The notes: generated by a model from the letters alone, not told the origin. DNA of 64,000 nucleotides from Scytonematopsis contorta HA4267-MV1 (GCA_019359035.1 JAHHIC010000037.1:62001-126000), one strand, 5' to 3'. Counted from the stretch's first letter, positions 18,890 through 28,222 are shown. Program-made: numbers and translations.

Positions 18890-20236
18890 TTATTGACTTA
18901 TTACCAACCAAACAATAAATGTAGTTCCTGGTAAATTTGGTAATTTAATTGCATCTGATATTGCAGGACTTATAACTTCAAGTAAGCCCTGCATTTGTTC
19001 GATTAATTGTTTTGCTATTGATATTCCCAAACCAGAACCAGGTATTTCTGTTTGTGCTTGCACTCCTCGATAATATCTTTCTCCAAGATGTTCTAAATCT
19101 TGCGATGGAATACCTGGTCCGGTGTCACTAATTGCAATTCCTTGAAAACCTGGTTTTTCTTTTCCTGCTTCAATAAAAATTTTTCCACCACTAGGAGTAT
19201 ATTTTAGTGCATTATCTAAAATATTACTTAATACTTCTGTTAATGCTTTGACATTGGCACGAACTGCTGGCAAATTATCTGGGATTTTGATTGTTAAATG
19301 CAAATCTCGCTCTTGAGCTATCGCGTCATAGGATATCAATAGAGGTTTTAATACAGATTCAACTGTGCAGCTTGTCAGTTGCTCTCCTGACCCTGGTAAC
19401 AGTAATGATGCGTCTTTTTCTGTTTTAACGCTTGCTTCTACTACAACTTCTTTTTGTGGCAATTTCTTGGCTGCAAAGTCTCCTGGTGTTAGGTCTAGAA
19501 TTTTATCAAACTGTAGTAGCAATTCTTGTAGTCGGTCACTTTCACGCACAATGCTCTTTGCTACTTCGCTGTTGGGGTCTCCTGGTAATAATCGCTTCAC
19601 AAGCAATTTACCAAAAGTCCGTAATGCTGTTAAAGGATTACGTAACTGGTGTAATAAGTTATCTAACAAATCCTGTTGCTTTTCTTGAAAAATTTGTTGC
19701 TCTTGTAACTGCACCTCTAACCAAGCTTTTCGTTGCTCCAATATACAAGCAATGGCAATTGTTTGGGCTATACGTTCAATTTGGTTTCGTTCCTGTTCGT
19801 TCCAAACCCTGTCTTCCCGGTTTGTAACCAATAACCCCATCATTAAATTTTCGTATATTAGGGGTAAAACAATTTGGTCGCCACTAAGCAAATACTCGCC
19901 TTGCTCTTGACTTTCTGTCTGTTTCGCTGTATTACCATCTAGTGATGCATCTCGTAAATCTTGCCCTGCTGTCAATAAACGCTGTCCCATCAGTAAGGAA
20001 GACGCATTCCTCAAATACTGTATGCGTCCGGTTGCTGCCTCATCGCTGTCCGATTGCCATAGAACCCCAGTTTCTGGATAAACAATTACAGGAACTAATT
20101 TTGCTTCGTTTGCAGGAGGCTCTACCAGTTCTTGCGTTAAATAAACAACGCTTAAGGACGCTCCCAGTTGGAGGGTTAACAGCGCCATTTGCTGTCGGCA
20201 TAAAGCTTCAAACTCAGAACTGGTAGAGATTAACAT
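18890..20236 (-). CDS. GAF-domain sensor histidine kinase, Hik2/CSK-like
   Basis: This is a 448-residue soluble kinase counted from ATG 20236; the frame continues 26 codons upstream without a better site. The N-terminal GAF-like domain (about residues 5-185) has Cys13 in SEFEALCRQQMALL. The histidine box is LLHQLRNPLTALRTFGKLL, followed by SNILDNALKYTPSGG, DTGPGIP and GSGLGISIAKQLIEQM. Hik2 and its plastid relative CSK have this layout and use a conserved N-terminal Cys region for redox sensing. The match to Hik2 is from memory and is moderate. Confidence 0.8.
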   Translation of the reverse strand: MLISTSSEFEALCRQQMALLTLQLGASLSVVYLTQELVEPPANEAKLVPVIVYPETGVLWQSDSDEAATGRIQYLRNASSLLMGQRLLTAGQDLRDASLDGNTAKQTESQEQGEYLLSGDQIVLPLIYENLMMGLLVTNREDRVWNEQERNQIERIAQTIAIACILEQRKAWLEVQLQEQQIFQEKQQDLLDNLLHQLRNPLTALRTFGKLLVKRLLPGDPNSEVAKSIVRESDRLQELLLQFDKILDLTPGDFAAKKLPQKEVVVEASVKTEKDASLLLPGSGEQLTSCTVESVLKPLLISYDAIAQERDLHLTIKIPDNLPAVRANVKALTEVLSNILDNALKYTPSGGKIFIEAGKEKPGFQGIAISDTGPGIPSQDLEHLGERYYRGVQAQTEIPGSGLGISIAKQLIEQMQGLLEVISPAISDAIKLPNLPGTTFIVWLVISQ

Positions 20237-20517
20237 TTCTTCTTTTTCGACCTTGGATTCGGATTCAATAACTATTACCAGGATAACGTTCTTGATAAAT
20301 TCAGGACTTGACAAAGCTAATCCCTAAATTTCGTAAGTTCTATAGTAGTATTTAGTAATTAGATTTTGGTGATTATAATTTTCCTTTTTTTATAAATATT
20401 ATGAATCTTGTATCAAAAGATTAAAAACAGTTGAATTTTTGAACTAGAACTTATATAATGACGACGGATTTTGTAGCTATAACTACAATCTATCGCTTGA
20501 AAGAGGAGGATAATAGG

Positions 20518-20835
20518 TTGGCAAGGAGACGCAAGCGGAAAAGTCGTCGTCGTCAAGAAGGACGACGTATTTTAGAGAATGTGCCTCAATATAGCATTGA
20601 GAGCGGTGATGAAAAACCGGTCACGGCAGCAAGAAAATTTATTCAGTCCGCAGGTATTTTGCCACCTGCTCTGCTGCTTGTAAAGCGTAACGAGCACACC
20701 ACCGACCGTTATTTTTGGGCAGAAAAGGGTTTATTTGGTGCTCAATACGTAGAAGAGAACCATTTTCTTTTTCCCAGTCTGAAAACCTTAGAGGCTCCTT
20801 CAGGACAGGAACAACTTGCTCTGGCTGGCAGGTAA
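20518..20835 (+). CDS. DUF3155 family protein
   Basis: This is a basic protein of about 105 residues starting (M)ARRRKRKSRRRQEGRRILE, typical of the cyanobacterial DUF3155 family. The start TTG 20518 is chosen because AGGAGG lies about nine bases upstream and homologues begin with this basic run. An ATG at 20458 would add 20 residues without a ribosome site. The middle contains GDEKPVTAARKFI and the end HTTDRYFWAEKGLFGAQYVEENHFLFPS. The function is unknown; the very basic N-terminus suggests nucleic acid binding. It is divergent from the Hik2-like kinase. Confidence 0.7.
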   Translation: MARRRKRKSRRRQEGRRILENVPQYSIESGDEKPVTAARKFIQSAGILPPALLLVKRNEHTTDRYFWAEKGLFGAQYVEENHFLFPSLKTLEAPSGQEQLALAGR

Positions 20836-21585
20836 TCCGAAATTGGTTATCTATCTTACGAATCGAGTTGGGCATTTGACAATAATTAACTGGCAAAAGT
20901 GCAAAATTTATTCAAACTTTCATTTTTTCTTAATCTTTGGGCTATTTTGCCAGTAGGGGCAACAGTTGACAAGGTGGACAATCGACTTATATTAAACCAA
21001 TTCTGGTTTTAACGGTTGATTTAAATCGCGAGGATGTATAAGGTAACAGCGAAGAAGACTGCCCCCCTATCTTCAAAAAAACTCGGATTGTTTCCGGCTT
21101 ACGCATTTCAAAAATCTTTGTTGGATAAAAAGGCAATCTTTTTCAACAAGGGGAACTTTTCCCAAGACTAGCCTGGGTCAAGATGAAAGCGATAATGCCG
21201 GAGCCATCCTCACTCCCAACTCAATTTGAGATTTCGTTTGATTGTATCAATCAATTGTCAATTTTTCGTGACCTACAGTTAGGTCAAACAATTTAGCCTA
21301 GTAATTATGGCTTTTAGATGACTTGATTTTGAATTCGGTAAAAAATTACCAATTTGAAAATTCTAGTCTAGAATGATGTTGAATAGTTTTTATTCACTTC
21401 CACGAACATGAATATTGAGTATTGGGAATTATTTATTTAATAATGCCCAATGTTACATTTTGTTATATTCAAACTACCAATATGGCTGGGTTTGAGATTT
21501 CGGATGTAAAAAACCTCAAACCAAACCATTTAATAATTTAGAAAAGCACCTTCATAAACGTCGTAAGTCTTTTCAGACATTTACT
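20836..21585. other. 750-bp spacer without a recognised gene
   Basis: No open frame with protein-like character was found. The middle (about 20990-21240) is less AT-rich and could hold a small RNA, but I recognise no family and see no clear terminator. Confidence 0.4.
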
Positions 21586-22125
21586 TTAGACTGGTTCCCA
21601 AGTTTTTAACTGTAACGCTTTTTGCAACTCGGCTAATTCGTCACGATGAGCTGTTACAGTAATTTTGGTGTTTAGTTTTTGCTCTGTAAAAGTGGTTGCT
21701 TCGACAGTCAGCGAAACCTTTTCAGTCCTTCCGGCTTTTTTCCAGTAGAATGCCCCACTTAAAGGCGAGAGTAATACAATCCCTATAAATAATTGATTTA
21801 AGCTAGGAAACAGTAAAGATAAAACCAGTGAAAGGCAAACACATCCCGCAGCAGCTAAAAGTGTGAGGAAGAAAGCTAAAAATACGCTGGGTCTGACAAA
21901 GCCTTCAAAAGTCACTTGATTTTTATCTTGGTCTACCGCGACCACTCGGTAAGACCGTCCTCGAAAATACTCCTGTAAAGAAGGCATGAAAGTGGCTTCA
22001 TTTTGTTCCGACACCAGCTGTGCTGTTTGCGTGCGGTCTTTCGTCGAGGCTCGAATAAAAAAAAGCAACCCGATGAACATCAACGCAGTCAGCAGCAGCG
22101 TGGATGGCAGAATAGTAGTTTCCAT
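21586..22125 (-). CDS. Cofactor assembly of complex C subunit B (CCB2/CCB4-like)
   Basis: This is a 179-residue membrane protein. An N-terminal membrane segment (about residues 5-24) is followed by FIRASTKDRTQ, a motif of the cyanobacterial CCB family. A soluble stretch and a helical pair follow (about 80-103 and 108-128), then a soluble C-terminal domain. CCB proteins attach heme c(i) to cytochrome b6 of the b6f complex at the thylakoid membrane. CCB2 and CCB4 share this domain and I cannot separate them. The PadR-type gene next door is on the same strand with a 64-bp gap. Confidence 0.75.
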   Translation of the reverse strand: METTILPSTLLLTALMFIGLLFFIRASTKDRTQTAQLVSEQNEATFMPSLQEYFRGRSYRVVAVDQDKNQVTFEGFVRPSVFLAFFLTLLAAAGCVCLSLVLSLLFPSLNQLFIGIVLLSPLSGAFYWKKAGRTEKVSLTVEATTFTEQKLNTKITVTAHRDELAELQKALQLKTWEPV

Positions 22126-22189
22126 AACTAGTCGTCAATATTTTACTGGAGGAGACTTATTCATTATCAGTTATTGGTTAATTATTCGT

Positions 22190-22537
22190 TCAATTTGCCT
22201 TAAGGCTAATAAAATCTCGCCAAAGAGTAGCCAAAGACTGAGCTTGCTCCTGCCATTCTTGGGAAACTTGGTACATCCGTCTAGGACGTCCGCGTCCTTC
22301 GAGTTTCTTCCAATAGCCAGTAATAGCCCTTTGGTCTTCTAGAAACTTGATAGCGCTGTACAGCACAGTATCAGAAAGCCGATAGTTAGGATGCTCGGCC
22401 TCCAGTTTCTGAATTAGCTCCGTACCGTAGGACTCACCTTGTAATAGAACAAACAGAATATAACAAACAGCTTGTTCTTGGCAGAGGTAAGTTGGCGGAG
22501 GATTCTGGAAGTATTGGTATATATCCTCAAGTTTCAT
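22190..22537 (-). CDS. PadR family transcriptional regulator
   Basis: This is a 115-residue protein with a winged helix: CYILFVLLQGESYGTELIQKLEAEHPNYRLSDTVLYSAIKFLEDQRAITGYWKKLEGRGRPRRMYQVS, the classic PadR recognition helix and wing. The C-terminus is short, as in subfamily 2. Pex, which alters circadian period in Synechococcus, is a PadR relative of similar size, but I cannot assign this copy to it. Two direct repeats lie 54-97 bp upstream of the start and could be its own operator. Confidence 0.85.
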   Translation of the reverse strand: MKLEDIYQYFQNPPPTYLCQEQAVCYILFVLLQGESYGTELIQKLEAEHPNYRLSDTVLYSAIKFLEDQRAITGYWKKLEGRGRPRRMYQVSQEWQEQAQSLATLWRDFISLKAN

Positions 22538-22590
22538 GGTTAATTAATGGCTAAAAATGCCCTAGGATTATGCCTACAAGTGTTGTAGCC

Positions 22591-22634
22591 AGTATATAGC
22601 GCTACTCCCAGATTGGTAAGTATATAGCGTTACT
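22591..22634 (-). promoter_or_regulatory. Direct repeats upstream of the PadR gene, possible operator
   Basis: AGTATATAGCGCTACT (22591-22606) and AGTATATAGCGTTACT (22619-22634) are 15/16 identical and spaced 28 bp apart. They lie 54-97 bp in front of the PadR start, where an autoregulatory site would be expected. Confidence 0.5.
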
Positions 22635-22639
22635 TAGGC

Positions 22640-22990
22640 TAGTTTGCCCAAGTTAATATACCAATCTATACCCACGCTAGTAAGGCGTGGGAAAAGCGTT
22701 ACGGTGTGTGAGACGCTACAGTTGAATGTTTTACCCTGACTCGTGATGTGTGTGGTGAGGAGCGATTACACAGAAACGTTTCCGTTTTCCGTGTGTTAAG
22801 TGATGCTGAGTTGGTAAAACATGCTTAAGCGTAAAGTGTCATCTATGAAATTGTAAAGGTAAAATGACACTTTGTCCGTAAAACTTAATAAACACTTTGT
22901 TTTACAGTGATTATGCCAGTACGTAACTTTAAAAACATGCAAAAAAGGTATGTATTTGTAACGAGGTATGCTTGATGTCACATACAATTA
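22640..22990. other. Cluster of hairpins, no gene
   Basis: CCCACGC-TAGTAAG-GCGTGGG (22671-22691) is followed by a GTTTTACC/GGTAAAAC pair, an ACACAGAAACG/CGTTTTCCGTGTGT hairpin and an AAAGTGTCA/TGACACTTT pair. No protein-like frame was found. It could be the remains of a mobile element end or a structured RNA. Confidence 0.45.
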
Positions 22991-23100
22991 GGCATATATT
23001 ACTGAACTTTTTGTATTGAAAAGACTCCCACATGTGCTGTTAATTGTGATAGTAAATTTATCAAGCACCATCCACAGCCAAAAATCATCCAAAAATCACT

Positions 23101-23685
23101 ATGCAAGACAAATCCGATGCTCAATATTCCTCTTCGCCACTGCGGGTAATAGCCAAATCATTTCGCCTTGCTGGTTGGATTAGTTTTTGGATTCAGGTAG
23201 TAGTGGGTATTGTGGCTGGCGGTATTTTAACGTTCGCCATCATTAGCCAAAGAAATGCAACATCAAATAATCCGGGAACAGGTCTTGGCATTTTCTTAGC
23301 ATTTTCAGGTCTAGCTGCTTTAACCGCGAGTATTTATTTGTCTTTTCGTTACACCAGACTTGGCAGAAGATTAGATTCTTCCAACTCCAATAACCGTCCG
23401 CGCAAAATAGAAACAGTAAACGTTTTGCAGTTGGGAGTAATTGTGAATTTAGCGGGGATGCTATTGACAATTTTGGGAGCACAGGCAATTGTTGGTGCTT
23501 TGTTAACAAAATCCTTGACTTTGCCACAAACCACTGGTGGTGTAATTACTCAGCTCGACCCCAGCAAGATTATTCAGCCTTTAGACATTTTTGTCGTCCA
23601 GGCAAATACAAATACCCTTTTAGGTCATTATGCTGGACTTGTGGCTTCCATGTGGCTGCTAAACCGTGTCAACCGTCCCCAGTAG
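23101..23685 (+). CDS. DUF3611 family membrane protein
   Basis: This is a 194-residue membrane protein of the DUF3611 family, found in cyanobacteria and plastids. Four hydrophobic segments are visible at about residues 27-48, 60-80, 105-130 and 168-188. Family features include SFRLAGWISFWIQ near the N-terminus, LSFRYTRLGRRL in the middle and IQPLDIFVVQANTNTLLGHYAGL near the end. The function is unknown. The stop codon TAG is part of the left end of the palindrome-derived repeat that follows. Confidence 0.82.
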   Translation: MQDKSDAQYSSSPLRVIAKSFRLAGWISFWIQVVVGIVAGGILTFAIISQRNATSNNPGTGLGIFLAFSGLAALTASIYLSFRYTRLGRRLDSSNSNNRPRKIETVNVLQLGVIVNLAGMLLTILGAQAIVGALLTKSLTLPQTTGGVITQLDPSKIIQPLDIFVVQANTNTLLGHYAGLVASMWLLNRVNRPQ

Positions 23686-23917
23686 AGACGCGATAAATCG
23701 CGTCTTGACATCGCGTTTTTACATCGCGTTTTTACATCGCGTTTTTACATCGCGTTTTTACATCGCGTTTTTACATCGCGTCTTGACATCGCGTCTTGAC
23801 ATCGCGTCTTGACATCGCGTCTTGACATCGCGTCTTGACATCGCGTCTTGACATCGCGTTTTTACATCGCGTTTTTACATCGCGTCTTGACATCGCGTTT
23901 TTACATCGCGTTTCTAC
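23682..23917. repeat. 17-copy 13-bp tandem array derived from a 28-bp palindrome
   Basis: TCGCG recurs every 13 bp exactly from 23698 to 23906, with two unit types, ACATCGCGTTTTT and ACATCGCGTCTTG. The left edge is GTAGAGACGCGAT and the right edge is TCGCGTTTCTAC, the two ends of the 28-bp palindrome seen at 36781. The array lies in the leader of serS. Confidence 0.95.
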
Positions 23918-23975
23918 AACGATGCTATTATTGCGGCATCATGAAACTAAACCAGGTGAAACTAGAGATAAATCA

Positions 23976-25256
23976 GTGCTAGATATCAAGTTAATACGCG
24001 AAAACCCACAATTAGTTGCACAAAAGTTGAAAGGTCGTGGTGACAAATACGATATTCAACCAATATTAGATTTAGATAAACAACAACGGGAATTGGAAGT
24101 TACTCGCAGCCAACTACAAGCCCGAGGGAACGAAATTGGTAAACTGGTTGGGCAAAAGATAAAATCTGGTGTTGACGTTCAAGACCCAGAAATTAAGACC
24201 TTCAAGGACGAGGGAAACTCAATTAAGGTTCAATTGAGCGAGTTGGAACCTCAAGAAAAAGATATTAAAGCCAAAATTCAAGAAATTGTACTGGCGCTTC
24301 CCAATTTACCCGATGATTCAACACCCATAGGCAAAAGTGAAGAAGATAACCCAGAAATACGTCGCTGGGGTGATGAGTACATTCCGCAAAGAACCAGTAT
24401 TCTCCCTCATTGGGAAATAGGGGAAAAATTAGGTATTCTCAACTTTGAAAGAGCGGTAAAAGTTGCTCAAAGTCGCTTTGTAGCATTAGTAGGGGCTGGT
24501 GCTGCATTAGAAAGAGCATTGATTCAATTTATGCTCGATACCCAAATTGCTGCTGGGTATGTAGAAGTTTTGCCACCTGTTTTAATTAATAGCGAGTCTA
24601 TGACAGCAACAGGTCAACTACCAAAATTTGCTGAAGACGGCTTTAAATGTGCCGACGATGACCTTTGGCTAGCTCCAACAGCAGAAGTTCCTATCACAAA
24701 TCTTTACCGTGGGGAAATTATTTCATCAGAAGAATTACCGATTTATCATTGTGCTTATACTCCCTGTTTTAGAAGAGAAGCGGGAAGTTATGGACGAGAT
24801 ATGCGGGGGTTAATTCGCCTACACCAGTTCAACAAAATAGAATTAGTGAAATTTGTCCATCCCAGCACTTCTTTTGAAGAACTGGAAAAATTAGTTAACA
24901 ATGCTGAAGCAATCTTGCAGGCTCTAAAATTGCCTTACCGAGTAGTCCAATTATGTACAGGTGATTTAGGATTTTCTTCGACTAAAACCTACGATATCGA
25001 AGTTTGGCTACCATCATCGGGTAAGTACCGAGAAATTTCTAGCTGCTCTAATTTTGTAGACTTCCAAGCACGACGAGGTGATATTCGCTTTAAAGAAGCG
25101 GGTAAAAAAGGGACTCAATATGTACATACTCTCAATGGTTCAGGTTTAGCCGTAGGCAGAACAATGGCAGCTATTCTAGAAAATTATCAACAAGATGATG
25201 GAACAATAATTATTCCAGAAGCATTACAACCTTACTTGAAGCGAGAACGGTTGTAA
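23976..25256 (+). CDS. serS: Seryl-tRNA synthetase
   Basis: This is a 426-residue class II synthetase that charges tRNA-Ser. The N-terminal tRNA-binding coiled coil spans about residues 30-105. The class II motifs are visible: [10 protein letters not shown]-like [52 protein letters not shown] (motif 2) and [19 protein letters not shown] (motif 3). The GTG start at 23976 gives (M)[13 protein letters not shown], the normal SerS start. The frame remains open upstream through the 13-bp repeat array, which should not be counted as protein. Confidence 0.95.
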   Translation: MLDIKLIRENPQLVAQKLKGRGDKYDIQPILDLDKQQRELEVTRSQLQARGNEIGKLVGQKIKSGVDVQDPEIKTFKDEGNSIKVQLSELEPQEKDIKAKIQEIVLALPNLPDDSTPIGKSEEDNPEIRRWGDEYIPQRTSILPHWEIGEKLGILNFERAVKVAQSRFVALVGAGAALERALIQFMLDTQIAAGYVEVLPPVLINSESMTATGQLPKFAEDGFKCADDDLWLAPTAEVPITNLYRGEIISSEELPIYHCAYTPCFRREAGSYGRDMRGLIRLHQFNKIELVKFVHPSTSFEELEKLVNNAEAILQALKLPYRVVQLCTGDLGFSSTKTYDIEVWLPSSGKYREISSCSNFVDFQARRGDIRFKEAGKKGTQYVHTLNGSGLAVGRTMAAILENYQQDDGTIIIPEALQPYLKRERL

Positions 25257-25261
25257 TTTTT

Positions 25262-25301
25262 TGGGAGTAGGGAGTGGGGAGTAGGGAGTGGGGAGTGGGG
25301 T
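25262..25301. repeat. GGGAGTA/GGGAGTG heptamer array
   Basis: About five seven-base units follow serS. Confidence 0.8.
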
Positions 25302-25418
25302 CCCATTTCCTTGATTTTTCAGGCAAAAATAAAATATCCTGTTTTTATACAGGTTGTAATTTGTAACGCACCTTAAGATAAAGATAGATATAGCTATACA
25401 AATTCACAAATTTTTTCT

Positions 25419-26513
25419 ATGTCAGTTTTAGCGGCAATAGCAGTCTTAGCTGTTTTGATTTTGGTACACGAACTAGGGCATTTTATAGCAGCAAGGTCAC
25501 AAGGAATTTATGTTAATCGTTTTTCATTAGGTTTTGGCCCAGTAATTTGGAAGTACCAAGGCCCAGAAACGGAATATGCTGTTCGTGCGTTTCCTTTAGG
25601 CGGTTATGTTGGGTTTCCAGACGATGACCCAGATAGCAATATACCCCCTAATGACCCGAACTTGCTGCGTAACCGTCCAATTTTAGATAGAGCAATAGTC
25701 ATCAGCGCAGGCGTAATTGCTAATTTAATTTTTGCTTATTTTTTGCTGGTAGCACAAGTCGGCTTTGTTGGTATACCGCAAATTAGTAAACCACAACCAG
25801 GTATTTTAATTCAACAGTTAGCACCAGAAGTAAGTTCTGTAGCATCTAATGCCGGAATTAAGCCAGGAGACGTAATTCTAGCGGCTAATGACCGACAATT
25901 TGGAGCAGCCAAAGAAGAAATAGAGGTTTTAAGGGGAATAATTAAAAACAGTGCAACCAAGCCAGTAAAATTAGAGATTGCCCGTGAAGCTGAAAAACTG
26001 ACTGTAACAGTTACTCCTGAGGCAAAAACGGAAGGTAACGGTAGTATAGGTGTCGGACTTGGTTCTAATGTCAAAGTAGAACGTCATCCCGCTAAAAGTT
26101 TGACCGAAGCATTGAATGTTGGTTCTACCCAATTCCAAAGAATTATATCCATGACCTTTCAAGGCTTTGGACAATTAGTTACCAAACCCCAAGAAACAGC
26201 AGGTCAAGTAGCTGGTCCAATCAATATTGTGAAAATGGGTGCGAAAATTGCCCAAGACGATACAGCCAGTTTATTATTTTTTGGGGCACTCATCAGTATA
26301 AACTTAGCAGTTATAAACATCTTACCCTTACCAGCATTAGACGGTGGACAATTAGCATTTTTGTTGATAGAAGCTTTACGTGGTGAACCCTTACCCAACC
26401 GTATTCAAGATGGTGTAATGCAAACTGGCTTAATGCTACTTTTAGGGCTAGGAATTTTTCTAATTGTTAAAGAAACTTCTCAGTTAGGGTTTATACAAAG
26501 GTTATTTCAATAA
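25419..26513 (+). CDS. rseP: RseP-like site-2 protease (M50)
   Basis: This is a 364-residue intramembrane metalloprotease. HELGH is at residues 17-21 in the first membrane segment. A PDZ domain lies at about residues 130-200 (PEVSSVASNAGIKPGDVILAANDRQF), and the second zinc motif is in NILPLPALDGGQL near residue 305, followed by the last membrane segment. Family members release membrane-bound regulators such as anti-sigma factors. No sigma or anti-sigma gene is adjacent. The length is normal. Confidence 0.93.
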   Translation: MSVLAAIAVLAVLILVHELGHFIAARSQGIYVNRFSLGFGPVIWKYQGPETEYAVRAFPLGGYVGFPDDDPDSNIPPNDPNLLRNRPILDRAIVISAGVIANLIFAYFLLVAQVGFVGIPQISKPQPGILIQQLAPEVSSVASNAGIKPGDVILAANDRQFGAAKEEIEVLRGIIKNSATKPVKLEIAREAEKLTVTVTPEAKTEGNGSIGVGLGSNVKVERHPAKSLTEALNVGSTQFQRIISMTFQGFGQLVTKPQETAGQVAGPINIVKMGAKIAQDDTASLLFFGALISINLAVINILPLPALDGGQLAFLLIEALRGEPLPNRIQDGVMQTGLMLLLGLGIFLIVKETSQLGFIQRLFQ

Positions 26514-26537
26514 ACCTGAAAGTTGCTCCTAATTCTC

Positions 26538-26557
26538 CTACCCTATATATTGGGTAG
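26538..26557 (+). terminator. Possible hairpin terminator after rseP
   Basis: CTACCC and GGGTAG pair around TATATATT. The following sequence is only weakly T-rich, so termination is uncertain. Confidence 0.4.
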
Positions 26558-26644
26558 GTTTCACATCTGAATTTTTGTTGAAATTTTGTATATTATTTTC
26601 CAGTAGGAATTAAAATATTTAGTAATAAATATCAGCTATCTACT

Positions 26645-27313
26645 TTGATAACGACTTCAACAAACAGTGCCCGTAAACGCACATCCAAAAAACAAAAGGC
26701 ATCAGAAATATTAGAACGCCTTAAGCACTTCTATCCAGATGCAACCTGCTCGTTAAATTATTCAACCCCCGTACAACTTTTAGTAGCAACAATTCTTTCT
26801 GCTCAATGTACTGACGAAAGAGTAAATAAAGTAACACCAAATCTATTTAGCAAATTTCCAGACGCAGAAAGTATGGCAACTGCGGAATTAACGGAACTAG
26901 AAGAACTTGTGCGCTCTACAGGTTTTTATCGTAACAAAGCCAAAAACATTCAAGCAGCTTGCAGAATGATAGTGTCCGAGTTTGCAGGACAAGTGCCAAA
27001 TCGGATGGAAGACTTATTAAAACTACCTGGAGTTGCGCGTAAAACAGCAAACGTCGTCTTGGCTCATGCTTTCGGAATTAATGCCGGAGTGACCGTTGAT
27101 ACACATGTAACACGCCTTACTTTTCGTTTAGGGCTTACAAAACATACAGACCCAATTCGCATCGAACAAGATTTAATAAAATTATTACCTCAACCCGATT
27201 GGGAAAATTGGTCAATCAGACTCATCTACCACGGACGTGCAGTTTGTAAAGCCCGTTCTCCTGCTTGTGGAGTTTGCCAGCTAGCGGATTTGTGTCCAAG
27301 TAGCGGGGAGTAG
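26645..27313 (+). CDS. nth: Endonuclease III
   Basis: This is a 222-residue DNA glycosylase/AP lyase that removes oxidised pyrimidines. The helix-hairpin-helix LPGVARKTANVVL contains the catalytic Lys, and VDTHVTR contains the catalytic Asp. The iron-sulfur loop C-X6-C-X2-C-X5-C is complete near the C-terminus (CKARSPACGVCQLADLC). The start is TTG 26645; there is no better ATG before the conserved region. Confidence 0.95.
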   Translation: MITTSTNSARKRTSKKQKASEILERLKHFYPDATCSLNYSTPVQLLVATILSAQCTDERVNKVTPNLFSKFPDAESMATAELTELEELVRSTGFYRNKAKNIQAACRMIVSEFAGQVPNRMEDLLKLPGVARKTANVVLAHAFGINAGVTVDTHVTRLTFRLGLTKHTDPIRIEQDLIKLLPQPDWENWSIRLIYHGRAVCKARSPACGVCQLADLCPSSGE

Positions 27314-27319
27314 GGAAAG

Positions 27320-27376
27320 CAGTTCGCAATTCGCAGTTCGCAATTCCCAATTCCCACTCCCGACTCCCGACTCCCG
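27320..27376. repeat. Mixed heptamers after nth
   Basis: GCAATTC-type units change into CCCGACT-type units. Confidence 0.75.
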
Positions 27377-27437
27377 TCAATTTGCGGTAACATCTTATAT
27401 GATAGGGAATGCTGTCTGAAAAAAAATTAGAGATTGT

Positions 27438-27740
27438 ATGGCGAAAAAGAGCATGATTGAGCGCGAGAAAAAACGCGCCAGATTGGTGGATAAGTATTCT
27501 GATAAGCGCGAAGCTTTGCTAGACGAGTTCAGAACTACTGAAGACCCCTTAGATAAGTTAGAAATCCACCGGAAAATTCAACAGTTACCCCGCAATAGTG
27601 CTCGTAACCGTCGCCGTAACCGTTGTTGGGTAACTGGTCGTCCCAGAGGTTTTTACCGCGATTTTGGTCTTTCCCGCAACGTACTTCGAGAATGGGCACA
27701 CGAAGGTCTTTTGCCCGGTGTGGTTAAATCTAGTTGGTAG
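27438..27740 (+). CDS. rpsN: 30S ribosomal protein S14
   Basis: This is a 100-residue zinc-free S14 ([20 protein letters not shown] ... [35 protein letters not shown]), the long form without CxxC motifs. It belongs to the small-subunit head. As in many cyanobacteria it stands alone and not in the main ribosomal operon. Confidence 0.97.
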   Translation: MAKKSMIEREKKRARLVDKYSDKREALLDEFRTTEDPLDKLEIHRKIQQLPRNSARNRRRNRCWVTGRPRGFYRDFGLSRNVLREWAHEGLLPGVVKSSW

Positions 27741-27855
27741 ACTGTTGACTGTTGACTGATGACTGTTGACTGATGATTGATAACTGATGGGTGTTGACTG
27801 TTGAGTGATAGCTGTCGTAATTTTTCCGTCAACCGTCAACCGTCAACCGTCAACC
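27741..27855. repeat. Opposed heptamer arrays after rpsN
   Basis: GACTGTT-type units (27741-27810) are followed by inverted CAACCGT-type units (27825-27855). A transcript through here could fold into a hairpin. Confidence 0.8.
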
Positions 27856-27865
27856 AATGGCAAAT

Positions 27866-28198
27866 TCATTGCCCACAACAGCGATTGTCAACCCCTAAGC
27901 TTTCTAGGAGTAAATCGCTGACTGCATTGGCAATGGTAAATTCTCCAAAAAAACTTTTGGAAAAATCAAACGACTGCATCTCTGTGACAATAGCAATTAC
28001 CAAAGAGCCTAGGTCGTTTTCTCCTTCCATACGTTGCCGTACAAAAATCTGTGCGGCACGTTCTGCTATTGTTTGATTTATCTCTTCTGGAATAAATTGC
28101 TCGTTTAACCAATTATGCAATCGCATCTTCAACCATTCTCCCTCTTGTTCAGGGTTTTTTGATGGTAGTAAAGTAATGGGTGGAATCGGCTCAGCCAT
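27866..28198 (-). CDS. Conserved hypothetical protein
   Basis: This is an acidic protein of about 110 residues starting MAEPIPPITLLPSK from ATG 28198; an ATG two codons upstream is also possible. It contains a predicted helical middle (WLKMRLHNWLNEQFIPEEINQTIAERAAQIFVRQRM) and ENDLGSLVIAIVTEMQSFDF. I do not recognise the family, but composition and codon pattern look like a real gene. It is divergent from aat with a 24-bp gap. Confidence 0.65.
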   Translation of the reverse strand: MAEPIPPITLLPSKNPEQEGEWLKMRLHNWLNEQFIPEEINQTIAERAAQIFVRQRMEGENDLGSLVIAIVTEMQSFDFSKSFFGEFTIANAVSDLLLESLGVDNRCCGQ

Positions 28199-28222
28199 TA
28201 GCATTTTTTATGTTTAAGTACT

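Noticed and set aside
22796-22987. 63-codon minus-strand frame
   Set aside because: It overlaps the hairpin patch, has no ribosome site and resembles no known protein.
23835-23975. N-terminal extension of SerS through the tandem array
   Set aside because: The peptide is a translation of the 13-bp repeat. SerS proteins start at the GTG 23976 position.
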